Positions 33,538 to 40,872 of a DNA stretch of 41,031 nucleotides are shown here, in pieces; the first letter of the stretch is position 1, and every line of letters begins with the position of its first letter. The DNA comes from Prevotellaceae bacterium UBA1391. GTDB taxonomy: Bacteria > Bacteroidota > Bacteroidia > Bacteroidales > Bacteroidaceae. Made by a program: the position numbers and the translations under genes. A model generated the notes under the pieces. The model was not told the DNA's origin. It ran no database searches and saw only the letters and a list, made by a program, of their open reading frames with translations. The DNA is taken from contig DBQP01000008.1 of assembly GCA_002305265.1 (NCBI GenBank), positions 1-41,031 of the forward strand, in the 5' to 3' direction.

Positions 33538-34431
33538 TCAGAACACTTTCACTTCCTCGCCTACGACGTCGGAGAGCAGCAAGTTGGCCACGCCGCTCGT
33601 GCCCAGCCGCAGCCACTGGTTGGTGAGCCACTTTTCGCCCAGCACCTCCTTGACGATGGTGTAGTATTTCAGCGTGTCTTCCACGGTCTTCATGCCGCCG
33701 GCGGGCTTAAAGCCGATCTGGACGCCGGTGCGGTCGTGGTATTCCTTGATGGCCTGGCACATGACGAATGCTGCCTCCGGTGTGGCGGCGGGCTCGAGCT
33801 TGCCGGTCGAGGTCTTGATGTAGTCGGCGCCGGCATACATCGCCAGCAGCGCGGCTTTCTTGATGTTGGAAGCCGTGCCGAGTGCACCGGTCTCGAGGAT
33901 GACCTTCATCTTCTTGTCGCCGCAGACGGCCTTGAGTTCCGAAATTTCGTCGGCCACGCCCTCGTAGTCGCCCGACAGGAACTGTCCGACGTTCATCACG
34001 ATGTCGATTTCCTCTGCGCCGTCCTTCAGGGCAAGGGCCGTTTCGGCCACTTTCACCTCGATGAAGGTCTGCGACGAGGGGAAGGATCCGCTCACGCAGG
34101 TGATGATGACGTCTTCGTTCTCGAGCGTCTCATAGACGGTCTTGGCGAAGCGCGGGTAGACGCAGATGGTGGCCACGTGCCCGAGTTCGGGGTAGAGGTC
34201 GTCGAACTTGTTGACGTTTTCCGTGAATTTCATCACGCTCTCCTCGCTGTCGGTGGTCTTCAAAGTGGTGAGCTCCACGGAGTTGAGGAGGAATTGCTTC
34301 ACGTCGCGGGTGTTGTTTTCCGCCAGGTGCTCCGAGAGGAGCGTGCCGACGATGCGGCCGACGGCTGCATCGTCGATGTCGGTGTTGTAGAGCGCGAGCA
34401 TCTGCTCGTACTTGTTCTTTTCTTCTGTCAT
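33538..34431 (-). CDS. deoxyribose-phosphate aldolase, 297 aa
   Basis: It cleaves 2-deoxyribose-5-phosphate to glyceraldehyde-3-phosphate and acetaldehyde in deoxynucleoside breakdown. The Schiff-base lysine lies in GADYIKTSTGK, and the class I aldolase barrel is marked by EEIDIVMNVGQFLSGDY, KVILETGAL and IGFKPAGGMKT. An N-terminal helical extension of about 40 residues (EQMLALYNTDIDDAAVGRIV) makes it longer than E. coli DeoC, as is normal in Bacteroidales. It is the last gene of the minus-strand run, 93 bp after dtd, with no separate promoter seen; probably transcribed with dtd. Confidence 0.95.
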   Translation of the reverse strand: MTEEKNKYEQMLALYNTDIDDAAVGRIVGTLLSEHLAENNTRDVKQFLLNSVELTTLKTTDSEESVMKFTENVNKFDDLYPELGHVATICVYPRFAKTVYETLENEDVIITCVSGSFPSSQTFIEVKVAETALALKDGAEEIDIVMNVGQFLSGDYEGVADEISELKAVCGDKKMKVILETGALGTASNIKKAALLAMYAGADYIKTSTGKLEPAATPEAAFVMCQAIKEYHDRTGVQIGFKPAGGMKTVEDTLKYYTIVKEVLGEKWLTNQWLRLGTSGVANLLLSDVVGEEVKVF

Positions 34432-34524
34432 AGGGGTCGGATTGTCTGGTTTGTGTGGAATCGTAGGTGGATGCGGGCAGCTGCGGCGGGCAGACGCGTC
34501 GCGTGGAGCACCGACGGGAGGGGC

Positions 34525-34977
34525 TCACTCGCGGTTTTTGGTGTCCATGCAGATGGTGACGGGGCCGTCATTGGTCAGCCGCACCTGCATGTCGGCGCCG
34601 AAAAGGCCCGTTGCCGCCGGCGCACCGATGAGACGGGTCATGGCGGCGCAGAAGCGCTCGTAGAGCGGTTCGGTGATGTCGTGGCTGCCGGCGCGCAGAT
34701 AGGAGGGGCGGTTGCCCTTCTTGTAGGAGGCCCAAAGCGTGAATTGGGAGACGATGAGCACCTGTCCGCCGACATCGAGCAGGCTGCGGTTCATGACGCC
34801 GTTTTCGTCGTCGAAGATGCGCAGCGCGCAAATCTTGCGGCTGAGCCAGTCGATGTCGTCGTCGGTGTCGGCGTTCTCACAACCGAGAAGCACCAGCAGA
34901 CCTGTGCCAATCTGGCTGTGGATGGCGCCGTCGATGGCGACGGATGCCTCGCTCACGCGCTGTATGACTGCTCGCAT
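34525..34977 (-). CDS. D-aminoacyl-tRNA deacylase, 150 aa
   Basis: It hydrolyses D-amino acids mischarged onto tRNA. Family marks are MRAVIQRVSEASV at the N-terminus, the SQFTL motif (VLIVSQFTLWA) and the cross-subunit motif LTNDGPVTI near the C-terminus, which hold the active site across the dimer. The length is typical. The ATG at 34977 is unambiguous. Transcription starts from the promoter at 35192, so it is uncoupled from uvrC upstream; it is probably co-transcribed with deoC. Confidence 0.95.
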   Translation of the reverse strand: MRAVIQRVSEASVAIDGAIHSQIGTGLLVLLGCENADTDDDIDWLSRKICALRIFDDENGVMNRSLLDVGGQVLIVSQFTLWASYKKGNRPSYLRAGSHDITEPLYERFCAAMTRLIGAPAATGLFGADMQVRLTNDGPVTICMDTKNRE

Positions 34978-35191
34978 GTTGGGTGGGAAGATAAGGGAAG
35001 CGCCTCCGGAGTGAATGGGTGAAGGCTTTCCGCTGTTCTAGATATGCAATAGGTTGATAATGAGTGTTTTGCATCGGTTCGTTGAAAGAAGTGAAGCAAG
35101 CTGTCCGCAAGGCTTCGGCCGGGTATTTCCCGTGCCTTGGGAGCGTGTTGGAAGGCCAGCCTTCGGAGGAAAGCATTGCAGCGCTTACTTG

Positions 35192-35222
35192 CAAATGTAG
35201 GGATATTTCGCAGAACCTGCAA
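35192..35222 (-). promoter_or_regulatory. promoter TTG-N20-TACATTTG for dtd-deoC
   Basis: On the minus strand TTG (35222-35220) and TACATTTG (35199-35192) are 20 nt apart. The leader to 34977 is about 200 nt and contains GAAGGC-CA-GCCTTC (about 35152-35165), a small hairpin; no ORF is seen in it. Confidence 0.8.
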
Positions 35223-35251
35223 GCAATCGCCACAATTTGTGCGCATCCTTC

Positions 35252-35339
35252 CTGCGTTGCGGGTGCGGGCTCGCTGCGTTTCAGGTGCGTGCTTCCTGCG
35301 TTTCAGGTGCGTGCTTTCTGCGCTGCGGGTGCGGGCTCG
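35252..35339. repeat. 22-bp repeat array, 4 units
   Basis: Units start at 35252, 35274, 35296 and 35318; each begins CTGCG and carries GGTGCG at the same place. Units 1 and 4 are nearly identical, as are units 2 and 3, an ABBA order. A weaker unit may precede at 35230. It lies between the uvrC stop (35393) and the dtd promoter. Confidence 0.85.
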
Positions 35340-35392
35340 ATGTGGTGAGCGTCGTGTGCTTTGCTGTGGAAACGCTTGTTGCTCACTCGCTG

Positions 35393-37252
35393 CTATCGGG
35401 CATCCTCCGCAGGCGTTGCGGGCGCACTGTCGGATGTGGCGGCCAGCGCCTCGGCGACGATGCGCGCCTTGGCTGTTCCGACCACGGCGGCAAGTTCATC
35501 GGGGCTCGCCTCCTTGATGCGCTTGACGCTCTTGAAGTGTTTCAGCAAGGCGGCTTTGGTGGCCGGACCGATGCCGCGGATGTCGTCGAGCGCCGACTTG
35601 ATCTGATGTTTCGAGCGTTTTTCCCGATGGAATGTGATGGCGTAGCGGTGTACTTCGTCCTGTATGCGCGTCAGGAATTTGAACAGCGCGGAGTTGATTT
35701 CAACGCCGATGACGCGCGGTGGGAAGCCGTAGAGGATTTCCGATGTGCGGTGTCGGTTGTCTTTGGCCAGGCCCGCGATGGGGATGGAGAGGTGGAGTAC
35801 GTCTTCCACAACGCGGCGTACGACTTCCATTTGGCCCTTTCCGCCGTCGGTGATGATGAGGTCGGGGAGCGGTGTCTGCTCGTCGATCATGCGCCGGTAG
35901 CGTCGTTCCACCACTTCCGCCATGGACGCGTAGTCGTCGGGACCTTCGACGGTTTTGATGTTATACTTGCGGTATTCGCTCTTGGCAGGCTTCGTTTTCT
36001 TGAAGACGACGCATCCGGCCACCGCGTCGGTGCCAGAGATGTTGGAGTTGTCGAAGCATTCGATCGTGATGGGGAGGCGCGGCAAACCCAGTTTCTGCTG
36101 CAATTCCTTCATCAGATTCACGCTCCGCTGCTCGGGATTGAGCTTCTCCGCCTGTTTCAGACGGTCGAACTTGTACTGCCGGACGTTCGCCAGCGAGAGA
36201 TCGAGCAGGTGCTTTTTCTCTCCGCGCTGGGGCACGGTGATGGTCACGCCGTGCAGCTCCGTGTCGATGGCGAAGGGGACAATGATTTCCTTGGCGCGGC
36301 TCTTGTAGCGTGAGCGCATCTCGACGATGCCCAGCGAGAGCATGTCTTCGACGGTTTCATCGATCTTTTTCTTGAATTCGAACGTGAATGCCTGGTTGAT
36401 GCAGCCGCTGGTGACGTGCAGGAAGTTGATGTAGCAGACGTTTTCTTCATCCGCAATGGAAAAGACGTCGATGTCGTGCTCGTAGTTTGCGATGACCTCG
36501 CTTTTCTCGACAAACTCCCGCGCCATGTCGTAGCGTTGCTTGAGCGCGGCCGCTTCCTCGAAGCGCATTTCATCGGAGAGACGCATCATCTCGTCCATCA
36601 TGCGGCAGCACAGGTTCCTTGTGTTGCCGCTCAGAATCTCGCGAACGTCGTCGATCATGCGGAGGTAGTCCGCTTTCGTTTGTTTGGCGACGCAGGGCGC
36701 GAGGCAATTCTTGATGTGGTATTCAAGGCAGACCTGATGTTTCCCCTGGCTGACGCTGTCTTCCGACATCGGCATGCGGCAGCGTCGGACCTTGTACATG
36801 CGGTTGATGAGGTCGAGCATGTTGTTGAGCGTGCCTGCGTGAGAGAAGGGCCCGTAGTATTTTCCGCCCCTCGCCGTGAGGTTGCGTGTTTTGAAGACGC
36901 GCGGGAAGTCTTCGTTGGTGACGCAGACGGAAGGGTAAGTCTTGTCGTCCTTGAGGAGGATGTTGTAGCGCGGCTTGTGCTTCTTGATGAGGTTGTTCTC
37001 CAGCAGCAGCGCGTCTTCGTCGCTGGGCACGACCACGTAGGCGATGTCCTGAATCTTCGACACGAGCACCTCGGTCTTGCGGCGGTCGACGCGCTTCATG
37101 AAGTAGCTGCTGACGCGTCGCTTCAGGTTCTTGGCTTTACCGACGTAGATAATCGTCCCTTTCTCGTCGAGATACTGATAGCATCCCGGCGACTCGGGCA
37201 TGGCTTGGACGATGTTCTTCAGCCGTGCGATTCTTTCTTCGTCTTTTGTCAT
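35393..37252 (-). CDS. excinuclease ABC subunit C, 619 aa
   Basis: This nuclease makes both incisions in nucleotide excision repair, working with UvrAB. The GIY-YIG domain is at the N-terminus (GTIIYVGKAKNLKRRVSSYF), followed by a Cys-rich region (CLEYHIKNCLAPC), a UVR domain near residue 200-235 (MDEMMRLSDEMRFEEAAALK), the RNase H-like endonuclease (IECFDNSNISGTDAV, LIITDGGKGQM) and a helix-hairpin-helix end (DIRGIGPATKAALLKHF). The length is normal. The ATG at 37252 is typical for the family. No TAnnTTTG was found between it and apt; the parS-like site is 78 bp upstream. Confidence 0.96.
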   Translation of the reverse strand: MTKDEERIARLKNIVQAMPESPGCYQYLDEKGTIIYVGKAKNLKRRVSSYFMKRVDRRKTEVLVSKIQDIAYVVVPSDEDALLLENNLIKKHKPRYNILLKDDKTYPSVCVTNEDFPRVFKTRNLTARGGKYYGPFSHAGTLNNMLDLINRMYKVRRCRMPMSEDSVSQGKHQVCLEYHIKNCLAPCVAKQTKADYLRMIDDVREILSGNTRNLCCRMMDEMMRLSDEMRFEEAAALKQRYDMAREFVEKSEVIANYEHDIDVFSIADEENVCYINFLHVTSGCINQAFTFEFKKKIDETVEDMLSLGIVEMRSRYKSRAKEIIVPFAIDTELHGVTITVPQRGEKKHLLDLSLANVRQYKFDRLKQAEKLNPEQRSVNLMKELQQKLGLPRLPITIECFDNSNISGTDAVAGCVVFKKTKPAKSEYRKYNIKTVEGPDDYASMAEVVERRYRRMIDEQTPLPDLIITDGGKGQMEVVRRVVEDVLHLSIPIAGLAKDNRHRTSEILYGFPPRVIGVEINSALFKFLTRIQDEVHRYAITFHREKRSKHQIKSALDDIRGIGPATKAALLKHFKSVKRIKEASPDELAAVVGTAKARIVAEALAATSDSAPATPAEDAR

Positions 37253-37329
37253 AAGCGGTGGTGCGTTGTGGAGGTTGGGAGGGCGCGTGTGTGCCGCGTT
37301 GGAGATGTGGAACGAAAATGCCCAACTTG

Positions 37330-37345
37330 TGTTTCACGTGGAACA
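37330..37345. promoter_or_regulatory. parS-like ParB-binding site
   Basis: TGTTTCACGTGGAACA combines the left half of the Bacillus-type parS (TGTTTCAC) with the right half of the TGTTCCACGTGGAACA type. It is a 16-bp palindrome with one non-pairing position. No parA or parB is in the window. It lies between uvrC and apt, 1 kb from mnmG (gidA), a gene often found near the origin in other phyla. Confidence 0.75.
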
Positions 37346-37459
37346 AATTGGACATAATCTTTTGGTTTCCTTGCGCTTTGCGGGTGTTAGCTGAACGGCG
37401 TGGTTGAACGGGTGGGGCGTCGTGCGGCCCTTTTGGAGGAGCTTCCGCGGCGTTTTCTT

Positions 37460-37591
37460 TGCGCTTGCGTTGCGAGTTCTTTTTGCTTTCGCGGGATTGT
37501 CCATGTGTGCACCTTGCGTGCTTCATGCGCCTTTGTTGCGTTTTCCTTGCGCGCTTTTTTCCTGCTTCCTGCGCTTCCTTTGCATGGCTGG
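37460..37591. repeat. degenerate 22-bp repeat array, about 6 units
   Basis: Starts at 37460, 37482, 37504, 37526, 37548 and 37570 fall on an exact 22-bp grid; TGCGC marks the first and the last three. The units are C/T-rich and only loosely alike, so this is the weakest of the arrays. It lies just downstream of the apt stop. The rest of 37253-37459 holds only the parS-like site. Confidence 0.55.
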
Positions 37592-37623
37592 TTCGCCTGT
37601 CGGGGGAAGCGGGGCTGCTGCCG

Positions 37624-38175
37624 TCAGTATTTGAGGAGGGATGTGACCTCGATGTCCGGGCCGATGTTCTCGCGTCCGTACAGTCCTTCGTCGCGGATCT
37701 CGATGATGAAGTTCATGTAGCACTTCTTCGGGTGGAACTTCTTCACCAGATGCCAGGCGGCCTTGATGGTGCCTCCGGTGGCGAGCAGGTCGTCGTGGAT
37801 GAGGACGACGTCGTCCTCGCTGATGGCGTCTTTGTGAATCTCGATGACGTCGGTGCCGTATTCTTTCTCGAATTCCTGACGGACGGTCTCGCCGGGGAGC
37901 TTGCCGGGCTTTCGGCACATGACGAGTCCGGCACCGAGGCGGCGCGCGAGCACGGCGCCCATGATGAAGCCGCGCGACTCGATGCCGACTACTTTCGTGA
38001 TGCCTTTGTCCTTGTAGAGATTGTAGAGTTCCTCGTCCATGATTTCGATGCAGCGTGCATCCTTGAAGAGGGTGGTGACGTCGCGGAAGTTGACGCCCTG
38101 CTGTGGGAAGTCCTGAATGGAGCGCAGGTGCTTCTTCAGATAGGCGATGTTCTCGCTGTCGATCATTGTTTCCAT
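37624..38175 (-). CDS. adenine phosphoribosyltransferase, 183 aa
   Basis: It makes AMP from adenine and PRPP (purine salvage). The PRPP-binding motif is VVLIHDDLLATGGTIKA, and the N-terminal FPQQGVNFRDVTTLF and GIESRGFIMGAVLA are typical. The ATG at 38175 is used; a second ATG three codons on (MIDSENIAYL) is possible. It lies 157 bp downstream of mnmG with no promoter recognised in the gap, which is occupied by a 22-bp array, so read-through from mnmG is likely. Confidence 0.95.
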   Translation of the reverse strand: METMIDSENIAYLKKHLRSIQDFPQQGVNFRDVTTLFKDARCIEIMDEELYNLYKDKGITKVVGIESRGFIMGAVLARRLGAGLVMCRKPGKLPGETVRQEFEKEYGTDVIEIHKDAISEDDVVLIHDDLLATGGTIKAAWHLVKKFHPKKCYMNFIIEIRDEGLYGRENIGPDIEVTSLLKY

Positions 38176-38224
38176 ATTTTGAATGAGTGGGTGGATGTTC
38201 TGTTTGTGCTGTCTTGGCGCGCGG

Positions 38225-38312
38225 GATGGCGCCGGTGCGATTTGCGGATGATGGCGTCTCTGTGCTCGGATGGCGGCGTCTCTGCGCTCGGATGGGGCGC
38301 CGACGGGAGGGC
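38225..38312. repeat. 22-bp repeat array, 4 units, between mnmG and apt
   Basis: Units start at 38225, 38247, 38269 and 38291, each with GATG at its first bases. The middle two are alike (GGCGTCTCTG then GCTCG); the outer two are diverged. It fills most of the mnmG-apt gap and would be transcribed if the two genes are co-transcribed. Confidence 0.75.
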
Positions 38313-38332
38313 GGCGGTGTGCGTCGGAGGCG

Positions 38333-40219
38333 TCAGCGGTTCATCAGTACGAGGAGGACGTTGATGTCGGCGGGCGACACGCCGGGGATGCGGCTGGCCT
38401 GTGCCAGTGTCTCGGGCTGGATGGCCGTGAGCTTCTGGCGTGCCTCGATGGTGATGGCGTTCATGTTCATGTAGTCGAATCGGCCGGCGATGCGGATGTT
38501 CTCGAGGCGGACCATTTTCTCTGCCATCTCTCGCTCGCGGCGGATGTAGCCTGCGTATTTCACCTCCACTTCGGCGGCCTCGAGGATTTCTTCCAGTTCG
38601 AGGGGCGTACGGCCTTCGGCGATGCGCTGGATTTCGGCGTCGAGGGTGTGGATGTGGGGTCGGATGTTGGCGAGCGTGACCTGCGGACGGCCCAGCAGTT
38701 CGCTGAGCTTGCAGCCGTGGAGGAGCGGTGTAGTGCCGAGTGTCTCGAGCGCGGGATTGATGAGCGAGGGCTTGACGCTGAAGTTCTGGATGAATGCGAT
38801 GAGCGTCTCGACGGCGGCTTTCTTCTCAGTCATGCGGCGGTAGCGCTCCTCGGTGGCGAGGCCGATGCGGTAGGAGCGTTCCGTGAGGCGCATGTCGGCG
38901 TCGTCCTGGCGCAGGAGGATGCGGTATTCGGCGCGTGAGGTGAACATGCGGTAGGGCTCGTCGACGCCCTTGGTCACGAGATCGTCGATGAGCACGCCGA
39001 TGTAGGCTTCGTCGCGTCGCAGCACGAAGGGGTCCTCGCCGCGCGTCTTGAGGGCGGCGTTGATGCCTGCGATGAGTCCTTGTCCGGCAGCCTCCTCGTA
39101 GCCTGTCGTTCCGTTCACCTGTCCTGCGAGGAAGAGTCCGGCCACGCATTTCGACTCGAGCGAGTGGAAGAGCTGCGTGGGATCGAAGAAGTCATACTCG
39201 ATGGCGTAGCCGGGGCGGTAGGCGTGGAGGTTGCGGAAGGCGGGAATCTTGCGCAGTGCGTTGAGCTGCACGTCCATCGGGAGCGACGACGAAAATCCGT
39301 TGAGGTACATCTCGTTGGTGGTCTCGCCTTCGGGCTCGAGGAAGAGCATGTGCTGCTCGCGGTCGGGGAAGGTGCTGAGCTTGGTCTCGATGGAGGGACA
39401 GTAGCGGGGCCCGATCGACTGAATCTGTCCGTTGAAGAGGGGCGAGTCGGCGAATCCGGTGCGCAACACCTCGTGCACTTCGGCCGACGTGTAGACGATC
39501 CAGCAGGGCAGCTGCTTCAGGCGGCGCGGGATGTTGAGGAAGGAAAACGTGTGGTATTCCTCGTCGCCCGGCTGCTCCTCCATGAGGGAGAAGTCGACGC
39601 TGCGCTTGTCGATGCGCACGGGCGTGCCGGTCTTCATGCGTCCGGCGCGGATGCCGTGGCGCGTGATGCTCTCGGTGAGGAGCGGCGAGGCGGGTTCGGA
39701 CATGCGTCCGCCCGGCAGCCTGACGCGCCCCACGTGCATGAGTCCGTTGAGGAAGGTGCCGGCGGTGATGACGACGCACTTGGCGCGGAACTCGGCGCCG
39801 AGGAAGGTTTTAACACCTTGAACTTCAGCGTCTTCCACCAACAGTTCGCTCACTTGGTCTTGCCAGATCTGCAGGTTGTCTGTGTTTTCGAGGATGCCGC
39901 GCCACGTCCAGATGAATTTCTCGCGGTCGCACTGCGCGCGCGGACTCCACATGGCCGGCCCTTTCGATCGGTTGAGCATGCGGAACTGCAGGGCGCAGGC
40001 GTCGGTGACGATGCCGGTGTGTCCGCCGAGCGCGTCGATCTCGCGCACGATCTGCCCCTTGGCGATGCCGCCGATGGCTGGATTGCAACTCATCTGCGCA
40101 ATCTTGTTCATGTCCATCGTTATCAAGCAGGTCTTCGCGCCCAAGCGTGCCGAAGCGGCAGCGGCCTCGCATCCGGCGTGCCCTGCTCCCACGACGACGA
40201 CATCAAAGTGGAATGTCAT
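38333..40219 (-). CDS. tRNA uridine-5-carboxymethylaminomethyl modification enzyme MnmG, 628 aa
   Basis: With MnmE it installs the (carboxymethyl)aminomethyl group at the wobble uridine of several tRNAs, using FAD. The FAD-binding motif is VVVGAGHAGCEAAAASARLG; other family segments are GTFLNGLMHVG, MKTGTPVRID, NGTTGYEEAAGQG and the C-terminal helical domain ending GVSPADINVLLVLM. The length is normal. The ATG at 40219 follows a well-formed promoter at 40272. It is the first gene of the minus-strand run mnmG-apt-uvrC-dtd-deoC. No mnmE or rsmG (gidB) lies next to it. Confidence 0.97.
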   Translation of the reverse strand: MTFHFDVVVVGAGHAGCEAAAASARLGAKTCLITMDMNKIAQMSCNPAIGGIAKGQIVREIDALGGHTGIVTDACALQFRMLNRSKGPAMWSPRAQCDREKFIWTWRGILENTDNLQIWQDQVSELLVEDAEVQGVKTFLGAEFRAKCVVITAGTFLNGLMHVGRVRLPGGRMSEPASPLLTESITRHGIRAGRMKTGTPVRIDKRSVDFSLMEEQPGDEEYHTFSFLNIPRRLKQLPCWIVYTSAEVHEVLRTGFADSPLFNGQIQSIGPRYCPSIETKLSTFPDREQHMLFLEPEGETTNEMYLNGFSSSLPMDVQLNALRKIPAFRNLHAYRPGYAIEYDFFDPTQLFHSLESKCVAGLFLAGQVNGTTGYEEAAGQGLIAGINAALKTRGEDPFVLRRDEAYIGVLIDDLVTKGVDEPYRMFTSRAEYRILLRQDDADMRLTERSYRIGLATEERYRRMTEKKAAVETLIAFIQNFSVKPSLINPALETLGTTPLLHGCKLSELLGRPQVTLANIRPHIHTLDAEIQRIAEGRTPLELEEILEAAEVEVKYAGYIRREREMAEKMVRLENIRIAGRFDYMNMNAITIEARQKLTAIQPETLAQASRIPGVSPADINVLLVLMNR

Positions 40220-40271
40220 CTGTATCCTTTCGTTTTAATATCATTGTACGCGCGTTGCGCGCAAGTCGGTG

Positions 40272-40303
40272 CAAAGTTAGCGATTCGGCGCGTCATATCC
40301 AAA
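40272..40303 (-). promoter_or_regulatory. promoter TTTG-N20-TAACTTTG for mnmG
   Basis: On the minus strand TTTG (40303-40300) and TAACTTTG (40279-40272) are 20 nt apart, 53 bp before the ATG at 40219. Confidence 0.85.
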
Positions 40304-40465
40304 CGTCGTGCCCCAAATTCCTCCGCCGGCCCTGTGCGCCGCCTCCCGCGGCCGTGTGTCGTGCCCGGCAGAGGCAGGGGCTTCAGCCGGCTTCCGGCAG
40401 CGCTCCGCAGCCATTGGGGCGGGACGGCGCCGTCGGTTCGGAGGCGGGATGCACGGCGAAAAAAA

Positions 40466-40521
40466 CGAAGGCCTTCGTGTGGCGTTGCGAAGGCCTTCGT
40501 GAGGGCGTGCGAAGGCCTTCG
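40466..40521. repeat. 22-bp phased palindrome array, 3 units
   Basis: Three perfect CGAAGGCCTTCG palindromes start at 40466, 40488 and 40510. The spacers are TGTGGCGTTG and TGAGGGCGTG. The array lies between the mnmG promoter and the rightward promoter at 40841, the only case between two divergent transcription units. 40304-40465 shows no other feature. Confidence 0.9.
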
Positions 40522-40840
40522 CGTCTGATTGAGTTTTCGTGTGCCCCGATGTCGCGGTGAATCGCGGCAGACGCGACGATGCGGCCGGGGCGGGGCGGCG
40601 GCGAGGCAGGGGCCGCAGGACGAGGCGCGGCAGTGGGCCGACGGGTGCGCAGCCGCTGCTGGAGCGGCGTGGAGCGGGCTGCCGCGGCCCGTGCACCGCT
40701 GTCGGCGGGCCTGCGGGAGCGGGGCTGTCGAGGCCCATGGAGGCCAGGGGCAGTGGGCGGTGTAGCGGGGGTGGGGCGCAGGGTTGGACTGGCCGCGCTG
40801 TGACGTTGCTGTAAAAAAAACAAAAAAAGAAGGAAAAAAG
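40522..40840. other. GC-rich intergenic stretch, nothing recognised
   Basis: The stretch is very G-rich on the plus strand until about 40805, then A-rich. Open frames run through it on both strands, but their residues are Arg/Gly/Ala/Pro-rich and they lack promoters and family marks. I see no gene, tRNA or array. Confidence 0.5.
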
Positions 40841-40872
40841 TTTGAAGGTATTGTGTGAAAATCGTATATTTG
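40841..40872 (+). promoter_or_regulatory. strong promoter TTTG-N20-TATATTTG reading out of the window
   Basis: TTTG (40841-40844) and TATATTTG (40865-40872) are 20 nt apart and preceded by a long A-rich tract, the best-formed promoter in the window. It must serve a gene beyond 41031. Confidence 0.88.
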
